DNA of 64,000 nucleotides from Oceanospirillum multiglobuliferum. Its GTDB lineage: Bacteria > Pseudomonadota > Gammaproteobacteria > Pseudomonadales > Halomonadaceae. The notes under the pieces were generated by a model. It was not told where the DNA came from. It worked only from the letters and a program-made list of their open reading frames with translations, and searched no databases. Both the position numbers and the translations under genes were made by a program. This document shows, one piece after another, positions 25,925-33,689 of the stretch. Numbering within the stretch: position 1 is the first letter of the stretch; every line of letters starts with the position of its first letter. The stretch is taken from positions 62,001 through 126,000 of the forward strand of contig NZ_FUXG01000010.1 of the NCBI RefSeq assembly GCF_900167095.1, read 5' to 3'.

Positions 25925-25983
25925 TTCTAACTATTAAGCGGTTATATAGATGGCGAAGCCATGGCTATAACCGTTTGTTGAAC
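25925..25983 (-). other. attC-like site (59 bases) at the 5' side of the cassette
   Basis: Minus strand: opens GTTCAACAAACGGTTATAG, which fits RYYYAAC at its first seven bases, and closes TAGTTAGAAT, close to GTTRRRY. The arms CGGTTATAG and TATATAACCG pair, and the tip ATGGC-TTC-GCCAT forms a tight hairpin. The length is exactly that of the classic 59-base element. The neighbouring gene begins right after GTTAGAATCT, as expected for the cassette that follows an attC. Confidence 0.75.
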
Positions 25984-26334
25984 GGCCGCTGGCACTCTAG
26001 GGAATTTGCTTTTTAACACGATGTTTTCCCTGTCAACCTGTGGCTTATCTACGCGCTATTTTCTGGCCTGTTCCACGCCTAAGTCGCTCGCTAGGTTCAC
26101 TATTTTTTCTAATAAAGCTATCTTCTACCTGTTTTTTGATGTGCTGGCAACAATCCCCCCTCGGGCTATACCCGAAGCGCTTAACACCTTGCTATTGATC
26201 AAGGTTTCGGTGCTAAGTCGTATCAGCTGTTCGTAATATCTGAGCTATCTCTTTTCTGACCTGATTGACTTCACCTAAGCAGTGAATGCAGTGGTGAAGC
26301 GTGGGAGCGAGGCACAACCTCCTGCTTCAGGCAT
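25984..26334. other. Decayed sequence between the attC-like site and the DUF3530-type gene
   Basis: No intact gene. A plus-strand frame at 26006-26236 has no ribosome site and a composition typical of an antisense shadow. On the minus strand one frame reads like real protein (KIALLEKIVNLASDLGVEQ, about 26080-26135, and before it TLINSKVLSASGIARGG) but is broken by several stop codons. It may be the remains of the preceding cassette or of another mobile element. Confidence 0.4.
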
Positions 26335-27570
26335 TTAAAAACGAGTACGCCCTGTTTCCTCTTCAAAACCTGAACGCAAGGCACCATCGCGATAAGCAGG
26401 TGAGTTTCTCAGGTAAGGGTCTGCGGGTTCTCTAGGTTCTATATCAGTATCTTCAGTGGGTAGGGTTCGCAGCCAACCCCGTATAGTTTGCACAATGCGA
26501 CGGCCATTGGCTTCTGCTTTGGTTTGGTCTGAATGACCCGCTAACCGTGTTTGGCGATAGCGCTGGTTGCCTGAACGACGGGCAGTATCAGCGCGATGTT
26601 TAGCAAAGCTGGCGTCAAAGTAGGCGTCGTTATAGTAGAGATCTAACGTGGGGTGTTGTTGTTCAGCCAGCAAGCCTAGTAGGTCAATTCCTGCATCACG
26701 TACGGGTAGTCGGCTTTGTATTAGCACTACGGGTTGATCAGGCTCAATAGGGTGGTCTTTCATATAGTCCAGCAACCAAGCGGCACCTGTGCCGTGACCT
26801 AAGAGTACGATGCGTTCGTAGTTTTGGCTTTTCAATTGTTCAATGGCAGCACCAATACGGGCGTCAATACGTTCGGCGATTGGGGCTTTTGGTTTTTCTG
26901 GTTCAGCGGGTGGAACAGGCTCAGGCTCATTTTGTGCGCCTAGCTCATCACCTTCTTCATCTTTTTGAGCGGCTTCGGCGGTTTGTTCTTCAGCGGCCTC
27001 TCCTTCAGCTCCTTCACCCTCTTTTTTCTCAGGTGCTGCTTCCCCTTCCTCTGCTTGATCAGGTTCTGGCATTGCAGATAACACTTCCACCGCAGGCATG
27101 GTTCGTTCAGGTTGCGCTGCACCAATAATATGAGGTACGGAAACAGATAGGGTTGCCCAGCCGTAGTCTGGTAATAAGGTGCGTACAGGGTTCACAATTG
27201 AGGGCCAGTCTGGATGACCATCTTCTTCATGCACAATTAAGATAGCACCAGCGGCTTTGGCTTGATTCTCTGGCAGAAATAATGCCAAGGCAGTTTCATC
27301 TAAGGCCGTAAGCTGTACGATTTCTTTTGGGTTGACTTCTCGCGTTAGAAATTCAAAACGCTGCTCATCAATATCAGGGGTAATATGCGGTTTTGGGGGG
27401 AGTTTGGGCTTGGCAGCCTGTTCTTCTGAGCTGCTCTCCTCACCATCAACTGGAGCTTCCTCTTCAGCAAGCGCTAGGGGAGAAAGTGTCGCTATTGCTA
27501 GAAAGGCAAGCCAACGCACTTGCGTACTCAGTTTGAACTCTCTTGTGAAACGCTTTAATAGATTTGACAC
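26335..27570 (-). CDS. DUF3530 family protein, exported alpha/beta-hydrolase-like
   Basis: This 411-residue protein begins with a Sec-type signal (LAFLAIATLSPLALAEEE). The mature part contains ILIVHEEDGHPDWP, LLPDYGWATLSVSVP and VLLGHGTGAAWLLDY, an alpha/beta-hydrolase layout with GHGTG in place of the usual nucleophile elbow GxSxG, so catalysis is doubtful. A long stretch near residues 170-225 is Glu/Ala/Pro-rich and low in complexity. Start GTG at 27570 with GAGG upstream. In Pseudomonas a DUF3530 gene also lies near rpe-gph. The function is unknown. Confidence 0.8.
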   Translation of the reverse strand: MSNLLKRFTREFKLSTQVRWLAFLAIATLSPLALAEEEAPVDGEESSSEEQAAKPKLPPKPHITPDIDEQRFEFLTREVNPKEIVQLTALDETALALFLPENQAKAAGAILIVHEEDGHPDWPSIVNPVRTLLPDYGWATLSVSVPHIIGAAQPERTMPAVEVLSAMPEPDQAEEGEAAPEKKEGEGAEGEAAEEQTAEAAQKDEEGDELGAQNEPEPVPPAEPEKPKAPIAERIDARIGAAIEQLKSQNYERIVLLGHGTGAAWLLDYMKDHPIEPDQPVVLIQSRLPVRDAGIDLLGLLAEQQHPTLDLYYNDAYFDASFAKHRADTARRSGNQRYRQTRLAGHSDQTKAEANGRRIVQTIRGWLRTLPTEDTDIEPREPADPYLRNSPAYRDGALRSGFEEETGRTRF

Positions 27571-27858
27571 CCTGAACCTCTATTGCGACAAGCCAAAAAA
27601 CACTCATCACCGATTTAACACAACTCTACTAAGGTGATGACGCCTTGGAGTATAAATAACTCTGCTCCGATTAAGAACAACCATCATGCGAATAGATCAA
27701 TTATGCGCCAATTTAATACCTTGGCGTAAAACAAAAGTACGCTAATCACTAGGACTGCTTAAGGGCATTGGGTAGAATGCGCCACTCTAGCTTGATGCTA
27801 AACCCTATACCCTAACCGTCCGCATGCTTTTAGCTTGTACAGATCCTGAGAGAACCCG

Positions 27859-28533
27859 ATGCCTGATTTCAAAATTGCGCCCTCTATTTTATCTGCTGAT
27901 TTCGCCCGTTTAGGTGAAGAGGTTGATCACGTACTCGCCTCTGGTGCCGATATTGTGCACTTTGATGTGATGGACAATCACTATGTACCGAATCTGACTA
28001 TCGGCCCTATGGTATGTAAAGCTTTGCGCAATCACGGTGTAACCGCGCCTATTGATGTTCATCTCATGGTGTCTCCGGTTGATCGTATCATAGGTGACTT
28101 TATTGAGGCGGGGGCTAGTTGGATTACTTTTCACCCTGAGGCATCTGACCATATCGACCGTTCGCTACAGCTGATTCGTGAAGGGGGCTGTAAATCAGGC
28201 TTGGTATTCAATCCTGCAACACCTTTGCATTATCTTGATTACGTTTTGGATAAAGTTGACGTTGTGCTACTGATGTCAGTTAACCCTGGTTTTGGTGGGC
28301 AGAAATTTATTCCCGCGACTTTAGAAAAGTTACGCCAAGCACGCAAAATCATCGACAACAGCGGTTATGATATTCGCTTAGAAATTGATGGTGGTGTTGG
28401 CATTCAAAATATTCGCGAAATTGCTGAGGCAGGTGCAGATACTTTTGTGGCAGGCTCGGCCATTTTCAATACGGATGACTACAAAGCCACCATTGATGCT
28501 ATGCGTGCAGAACTTGCACAAGTAAACCGTTAG
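27859..28533 (+). CDS. rpe: Ribulose-phosphate 3-epimerase
   Basis: This 224-residue TIM-barrel enzyme interconverts ribulose 5-phosphate and xylulose 5-phosphate. [17 protein letters not shown] opens it, [12 protein letters not shown] (metal-binding His and Asp) lies near residue 35, [12 protein letters not shown] near 140 and EIDGGVG near 176. It is followed 22 bases later by gph and then the trp genes, as in Pseudomonas. Confidence 0.97.
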   Translation: MPDFKIAPSILSADFARLGEEVDHVLASGADIVHFDVMDNHYVPNLTIGPMVCKALRNHGVTAPIDVHLMVSPVDRIIGDFIEAGASWITFHPEASDHIDRSLQLIREGGCKSGLVFNPATPLHYLDYVLDKVDVVLLMSVNPGFGGQKFIPATLEKLRQARKIIDNSGYDIRLEIDGGVGIQNIREIAEAGADTFVAGSAIFNTDDYKATIDAMRAELAQVNR

Positions 28534-28555
28534 GCCACACAAAAAAGGATAACTG

Positions 28556-29233
28556 ATGCACCCGTTGATCGCACAAGCCAAACTGTTAGCCTACGATCTT
28601 GATGGCACGCTAATTGATTCAGTACCTGATCTAGCAAAGGCGGTAGATCAAGTGCTTATAGACTTAGAGCGCGAGCCAGCAGGTATCACCAATGTGCGTC
28701 AATGGGTGGGCAATGGCTCTGAAGCCTTGATTAAGCGCGCCCTTTGCAATGATGTCAAAGGTGATCAATTACTTAAGAGTAACGATCCTCTATTTGAGCA
28801 AGCTCATCAGTTATTTTTTCAGCACTATGATCGCTGCAAAGGTCAGCAAACACGCTGCTACCAAGGGATATTTCCTTTATTAGAGTGCGCACAAGAAGCA
28901 CATCTGACACAGGTTTTAATCACCAATAAGCCTTACCGTTTTGTACCGGAAATTCTCTCCGCTCTTAAGCTAGAACCTTTTTTTGCGATGGTCATTGGGG
29001 GCGACTCGTTACCTGAGAAGAAACCATCTGCTTACCCTTTGCTACATGTTTGTCGGGTACTTAATATTGATCCTAGTCAAGCGGTTATGATTGGCGATTC
29101 AATTACAGATATTAACGCAGGTAAAGCTGCGGGCTTTAAAACCATTGCAGTACGCTACGGCTATGATCACGGCATCCCTGTAGACCAATGTGGGGCTGAT
29201 CTTGTGGTTGATTCATTGGCCGAGCTAGTATAG
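28556..29233 (+). CDS. gph: Phosphoglycolate phosphatase
   Basis: This 225-residue HAD-family phosphatase removes 2-phosphoglycolate, for example from DNA repair. Motif I is YDLDGTLIDSVPDL near residue 13, motif II LITNKPYRF near 122, motif III KKPSAYPLL, and motif IV MIGDSITDINAGKAAG near 180. AAGGA precedes the ATG. The gene order rpe-gph-trpE supports the call among many similar HAD phosphatases. Confidence 0.93.
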   Translation: MHPLIAQAKLLAYDLDGTLIDSVPDLAKAVDQVLIDLEREPAGITNVRQWVGNGSEALIKRALCNDVKGDQLLKSNDPLFEQAHQLFFQHYDRCKGQQTRCYQGIFPLLECAQEAHLTQVLITNKPYRFVPEILSALKLEPFFAMVIGGDSLPEKKPSAYPLLHVCRVLNIDPSQAVMIGDSITDINAGKAAGFKTIAVRYGYDHGIPVDQCGADLVVDSLAELV

Positions 29234-29306
29234 TTTATTGTGCTTAATTCTTAAGCTAACTAATCATTTGGTTATAAACAAAGTTCAACAATTAATAGGA
29301 TGTATC

Positions 29307-29363
29307 ATGATTCTGAATAATGCACTGGGATTAATGCGTGAAGTCAAACGCTGGCGATGGTGA
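29307..29363 (+). CDS. trpL: trp operon leader peptide TrpL
   Basis: An 18-codon frame starts at ATG 29307 with AGGA 6 bases upstream and ends KRWRW followed by TGA at 29361-29363. Two Trp codons among the last three sense codons, placed 52 bases before the trpE start, are the hallmark of a tryptophan attenuator. Low charged tRNA-Trp would stall the ribosome at 29352-29360. Confidence 0.8.
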   Translation: MILNNALGLMREVKRWRW

Positions 29364-29398
29364 ATATCAACTCACCTTCTTTGACTTTTGTTTTTTCA
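29341..29398 (+). promoter_or_regulatory. Transcription attenuator of trpE
   Basis: AAGTCAAA (29341-29348) pairs with TTTGACTT (29380-29387), enclosing an inner stem GGTGA (29359-29363) with TCACC (29372-29376). A T-rich tail (TTTTGTTTTTTC) follows directly. Both 5' arms overlap the end of the leader peptide frame, so a ribosome stalled on the Trp codons would mask them and let polymerase continue to trpE. This needs no separate antiterminator, and I see no clear one. Confidence 0.6.
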
Positions 29399-29415
29399 GT
29401 GACAGGATTAATGAT

Positions 29416-30903
29416 ATGACACCGGAACTGTTTTCCGAACTGGCCGCACAAGGCTACAACCGTATTCCGCTGGTACGTGAAGTATTGGCCGATCTAGATA
29501 CCCCGCTTAGCACCTATTTAAAGTTAGCCGATCAACCTTATAGCTATCTTTTAGAATCAGTTGAAGGTGGTGAAAAATGGGGGCGTTACTCCATTATCGG
29601 CTTGCCTTGCCAGCGTAGATTGCAAGTACGCGGCTATGAGGTCACGCTGTTTGAGGGTAATAGCGTCTTAGAACAAAGTGAGCAAGCTGACCCGCTGGCT
29701 TATATTGAACAGTTTCAGAAACGCTTTCATGTGCCAGAACTGGATAATCTGCCTTTATTTACAGGTGGTTTAGTGGGTTATTTTGGCTATGACACCGTGC
29801 GCTATGTTGAGAAGAAGCTCTGCAATCCACCCTCGAATGACCCTCTGGATGTACCTGATATTTTACTGCTGATCTCAGAAGAGGTTGTAGTGTTCGACAA
29901 TCTCAGCGGCAAGCTTTACCTCATTGTACATGCCAATACTGAGCATTCTCGACCACTAGAAAAGGCACGCTTGCGTCTTAACGCGCTGGAGCGTCAGCTA
30001 CGTTCACTGGCAGTTACCTCCTATAGCACGGGCACAGGTCGCACCACTCAAGAGGCAGACTTTAAATCAGGCTTTACCCAAGAGCGTTTTGAAGCCGCGG
30101 TAGATCAAATCAAAGAGTACGTGTTTGCAGGGGATATTATGCAATGCGTAATATCCCAACGTATGTCGACGCCATTTGAGGCACAGCCACTAGAGTTATA
30201 CCGTGCGCTACGTTGCTTAAATCCTTCACCTTACATGTTCTTCTTCAATTTAGATGATTTCCATGTAGTAGGTTCCTCACCTGAGATTCTGGCGCGTGTT
30301 GAAGATAATGTTGTAACGGTTCGCCCTATTGCAGGTACGCGCAAACGTGGCGCAACAGAAGCTGAAGACAAAGCCCTTGAAGCAGAGTTACTAGCCGATC
30401 CTAAAGAGCGTGCCGAGCATTTAATGCTGATTGACCTTGGCCGCAATGATGTTGGTCGCATTGCCAAAACTGGCAGTGTGAAGGTCAGCGATCAAATGAT
30501 TATTGAGCGTTATTCTCACGTGATGCATATTGTATCTAGCGTTAACGGGCAGTTGAAAGAAGGCATGAATGCCCTTGATGTGCTGCGCGCTACTTTACCT
30601 GCGGGTACATTAAGTGGTGCGCCCAAGGTGCGTGCGATGGAGATTATCGACGAGTTAGAACCGGTTAAACGTGGCGTTTATGGTGGCGCAGTCGGCTATC
30701 TTGCGTGGAATGGCAACATGGATACGGCCATTGCCATTCGCACCGCTGTAATTAAAGATCAAATACTGCATATACAAGCTGGGGCAGGTGTTGTTGCAGA
30801 CTCAGATCCAAGGCTGGAATGGAAAGAGACCATGAATAAAGGTCGTGCCATTTTCCGAGCCGTAGCGATGGCCGAGCAAGGTTTAGATAACCCTAACCGC
30901 TAA
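29416..30903 (+). CDS. trpE: Anthranilate synthase component I
   Basis: This 495-residue chorismate-using enzyme makes anthranilate with TrpG. The N-terminal feedback motif [15 protein letters not shown] (LLES binds tryptophan) is present, and the catalytic domain shows [20 protein letters not shown] and [13 protein letters not shown] start at the ATG at 29416, where AGGA lies about 8 bases upstream and the product begins [18 protein letters not shown], the usual TrpE start. A frame extending to 29338 runs through the attenuator and leader peptide and is rejected. Confidence 0.95.
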   Translation: MTPELFSELAAQGYNRIPLVREVLADLDTPLSTYLKLADQPYSYLLESVEGGEKWGRYSIIGLPCQRRLQVRGYEVTLFEGNSVLEQSEQADPLAYIEQFQKRFHVPELDNLPLFTGGLVGYFGYDTVRYVEKKLCNPPSNDPLDVPDILLLISEEVVVFDNLSGKLYLIVHANTEHSRPLEKARLRLNALERQLRSLAVTSYSTGTGRTTQEADFKSGFTQERFEAAVDQIKEYVFAGDIMQCVISQRMSTPFEAQPLELYRALRCLNPSPYMFFFNLDDFHVVGSSPEILARVEDNVVTVRPIAGTRKRGATEAEDKALEAELLADPKERAEHLMLIDLGRNDVGRIAKTGSVKVSDQMIIERYSHVMHIVSSVNGQLKEGMNALDVLRATLPAGTLSGAPKVRAMEIIDELEPVKRGVYGGAVGYLAWNGNMDTAIAIRTAVIKDQILHIQAGAGVVADSDPRLEWKETMNKGRAIFRAVAMAEQGLDNPNR

Positions 30904-31019
30904 CCCGCTCTATGTTTACTTGGGTGTCATTTTTTAAACTTAACCAGTACAGCGACACTCAATACTTAAAGTATTTTAATCAATCTGCCCAGCTTGCAGG
31001 TTGATCAGCAGGTATCACC

Positions 31020-31607
31020 ATGTTGTTAATGATCGATAACTACGACTCTTTCACTTATAACGTCGTACAGTATTTTGCCGAGCTAGGCGCTGATGTTCAG
31101 GTTTACCGTAATGATGAAATCACTCTTGAACAGATTGAAGCCTTAAATCCTGATCACCTTGTGATCTCTCCCGGCCCTTGCACGCCAAATGAGGCGGGTA
31201 TCTCTGTGGCTGCAATTAAGCATTTTGCAGGTAAGCTACCTATCTTAGGCATCTGCTTAGGTCATCAAAGTATCGGGCAAGCCTTTGGCGGTGATGTGGT
31301 ACGCGCAGCACAAGTGATGCATGGTAAAACCTCTCCAGTGCATCATACAAACCAAGGTGTATTTGCAGGTTTAAACCAACCTTTCGAAGCCACTCGTTAC
31401 CACTCGCTAGTGGTAAAGCGTGAAACCCTACCTGATTGCCTAGAAGTTACCGCTTGGGTTGAAAATGAAGAGGGTAACGTGGGTGAGATTATGGGTATGC
31501 GCCACAAAACACTTCCAATCGAAGGTGTACAGTTTCACCCTGAGTCTATCCTGACACAACAGGGTCATGACCTGCTGAATAACTTCTTAAAAATGCGTTG
31601 CGAATAA
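31020..31607 (+). CDS. trpG: Anthranilate synthase component II (glutamine amidotransferase)
   Basis: This 195-residue class I amidotransferase supplies ammonia to Trp[17 protein letters not shown] opens it; the nucleophile Cys lies in [15 protein letters not shown] near residue 79, and the His-Glu pair in GVQFHPESI near 170. It may also serve aminodeoxychorismate synthase, since PabA and TrpG are nearly identical and bacteria of this group often have just one. It is 116 bases after trpE and 16 bases before trpD. Confidence 0.94.
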   Translation: MLLMIDNYDSFTYNVVQYFAELGADVQVYRNDEITLEQIEALNPDHLVISPGPCTPNEAGISVAAIKHFAGKLPILGICLGHQSIGQAFGGDVVRAAQVMHGKTSPVHHTNQGVFAGLNQPFEATRYHSLVVKRETLPDCLEVTAWVENEEGNVGEIMGMRHKTLPIEGVQFHPESILTQQGHDLLNNFLKMRCE

Positions 31608-31623
31608 TTGCCAAGGATAGATC

Positions 31624-32655
31624 ATGAATATTCAACAAGCTCTGAACAAAGTTGTTGCCCATCTTGACCTAAGCCGAGACGAGATGCGCGACGTAATGCG
31701 TCAAATCATGACAGGACAATGTACTGATGCCCAAATTGGTGCGTTTCTAACCGCACTGCGTATGAAAAGTGAAAGCATCGACGAAATTACCGCTGCCGCA
31801 GAAGTCATGCGAGAATTGGCTACTCCAGTACAGATCAAAACACCTAACGCCGTTGATACTTGCGGCACAGGTGGTGATGGTTCAAACCTATTTAATGTAT
31901 CAACCGCATCCGCTTTTGTTATTGCCGCTGCGGGTGGACACGTCGCCAAACATGGTAACCGTTCTGTATCCTCCTCTAGTGGTAGTGCCGATTTACTAGA
32001 GGCCGCCAGTATTAATCTAAATCTTAGCCCTGAGCAAATTGCTCGAAGCATTGATGAAATTGGCATCGGCTTTATGTTTGCCCCTATGCATCACAGTGCA
32101 ATGAAGCATGCAATAGGCCCACGTAAAGAGCTGGCGATGCGCACTATTTTTAATATGCTGGGACCTATTACCAACCCAGCAGGTGCCAAACATCAGGTTA
32201 TTGGTGTGTTCTCACAAACACTATGCCGCCCAATTGCAGAGGTATTACAACAACTGGGCAGCAAGCATGTACTGGTTGTACACGCAAAAGATGGCTTAGA
32301 TGAGTTCAGTTTGGCAACTGGCACTTATGTTGCTGAGTTAAAGGATGGCCAGATCAGCGAATATCAAATTACACCTGAGGATGTTGGCCTAACAAGCCAA
32401 AGCTTAGTTGGCTTAGATATTGATAGTGCAGAGGCGTCACTACTGCTCATTCAAGATGCATTAGGTAAACAAACCACACCTCAAGCCAAAAAGGCAGCCG
32501 ATATGATTGCCTTAAATGCTGGCGCTGCACTTTATGCGGCTGATATTGCAGCCAGTCACAAAGAAGGCGTGCTAATGGCACAAGATGCGATTTACAGTGG
32601 CCTAGCCGCTGAGAAAATGAAAGAACTGTCCAGTTTTACTTCTGTTTTTGCTTAG
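31624..32655 (+). CDS. trpD: Anthranilate phosphoribosyltransferase
   Basis: This 343-residue enzyme transfers phosphoribose from PRPP to anthranilate. The PRPP/Mg site [15 protein letters not shown] lies near residue 79, [15 protein letters not shown] near 107, and the metal-binding DGLDEFSL near 222. AAGGA precedes the ATG by 7 bases. It is a free-standing TrpD, not fused to TrpG as in E. coli. Confidence 0.96.
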   Translation: MNIQQALNKVVAHLDLSRDEMRDVMRQIMTGQCTDAQIGAFLTALRMKSESIDEITAAAEVMRELATPVQIKTPNAVDTCGTGGDGSNLFNVSTASAFVIAAAGGHVAKHGNRSVSSSSGSADLLEAASINLNLSPEQIARSIDEIGIGFMFAPMHHSAMKHAIGPRKELAMRTIFNMLGPITNPAGAKHQVIGVFSQTLCRPIAEVLQQLGSKHVLVVHAKDGLDEFSLATGTYVAELKDGQISEYQITPEDVGLTSQSLVGLDIDSAEASLLLIQDALGKQTTPQAKKAADMIALNAGAALYAADIAASHKEGVLMAQDAIYSGLAAEKMKELSSFTSVFA

Positions 32656-32664
32656 GAACCATTT

Positions 32665-33462
32665 ATGAACACGCCAACCATTCTGAAGAAAATTGTTGAT
32701 CGTAAATGGGAAGAGATAGAAGCGCGCAAGCAAATCCGCTCTTTAGAAACCATGCGCGATCTTGCATTTGCCAACAAAGATACACCTAGAGGCTTTGCTA
32801 ACTCACTTGAGCGCAGTTTAAAAGCTGGACGCTCAGCGGTAATAGCAGAAGTTAAAAAGGCTTCTCCAAGCAAAGGTGTACTACGAGAAAACTTTAATCC
32901 GGCAGAAATAGCAATAAGTTACGAAGAAGGCGGTGCAAGTTGTTTGTCTGTTTTAACTGATCATGACTTCTTTCAAGGTCATGAAGACTACTTAAGACAA
33001 GCACGCGAAGCCTGTGACCTACCTGTCATTCGTAAAGACTTTATAGTAGACCCTTATCAAGTGTATGAGGCACGCGCCATTGGTGCTGATTGTATACTGT
33101 TGATTGCAGCCTGCTTAGATGACAGCGCAATGCTTGAGCTAAACCTGTTAGCTCATGAGCTAGACATGGATGTGCTGATTGAAGTACATGATGCAGAGGA
33201 GCTACAGCGCGCACTTAAATTGCCAAATCGCTTAATTGGCATTAATAATCGCAACTTACACACTTTTGAGGTGGGCTTGCAAACTACTATTGACTTGCTT
33301 GCACTAATCCCTAAGGACAGAATAGTCGTCACCGAAAGCGGTATTTTAAGCCCAGAAGATGTTCAGCTTATGCGTCAACATAATGTAAACAGCTTCTTAG
33401 TTGGAGAAGCCTTTATGCGTGCTGAAAATCCGGGCGATAAACTGGCAGAGCTTTTCTGCTGA
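32665..33462 (+). CDS. trpC: Indole-3-glycerol-phosphate synthase
   Basis: This 265-residue TIM-barrel enzyme closes the indole ring in tryptophan synthesis. [30 protein letters not shown] (catalytic Lys), [20 protein letters not shown] and [12 protein letters not shown] are all family signatures. It is a single-function TrpC without TrpF, as in Pseudomonas; trpF, trpB and trpA are not here. It is the last gene of the cluster and is followed by a hairpin. Confidence 0.96.
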   Translation: MNTPTILKKIVDRKWEEIEARKQIRSLETMRDLAFANKDTPRGFANSLERSLKAGRSAVIAEVKKASPSKGVLRENFNPAEIAISYEEGGASCLSVLTDHDFFQGHEDYLRQAREACDLPVIRKDFIVDPYQVYEARAIGADCILLIAACLDDSAMLELNLLAHELDMDVLIEVHDAEELQRALKLPNRLIGINNRNLHTFEVGLQTTIDLLALIPKDRIVVTESGILSPEDVQLMRQHNVNSFLVGEAFMRAENPGDKLAELFC

Positions 33463-33478
33463 GTGTAGTATCACCAAT

Positions 33479-33510
33479 AGAAGGTCTCAAAGCAGATAAC
33501 AAGACCTTCT
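33479..33510 (+). terminator. Hairpin after trpC
   Basis: AGAAGGTCT (33479-33487) pairs with AGACCTTCT (33502-33510), 9 bases, 17 bases after the trpC stop. The tail is not T-rich, so termination would be weak or rho-dependent. Confidence 0.5.
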
Positions 33511-33689
33511 GCTTGGCCATTATTTGAAATATTAGCCTTACAACACTTTAGAACAGATTGAAAGTCTTGCGTTTTCACTCAATAAAGGCATTATGACCAA
33601 ATAAGAAGTAGCACTTAAAATAAACAATAATAACTAAGCACTTTATTACTCTTGGGTAATGACTTACATCAGGCAGAATGGAATAGACC

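Noticed and set aside
26006-26236. 76-residue plus-strand frame in the accessory island
   Set aside because: No ribosome site and an antisense-like composition; the opposite strand shows the more protein-like, broken frame.
29338-29415. Longer N-terminus for TrpE
   Set aside because: It would translate through the leader peptide and attenuator, and the ribosome site supports the ATG at 29416.
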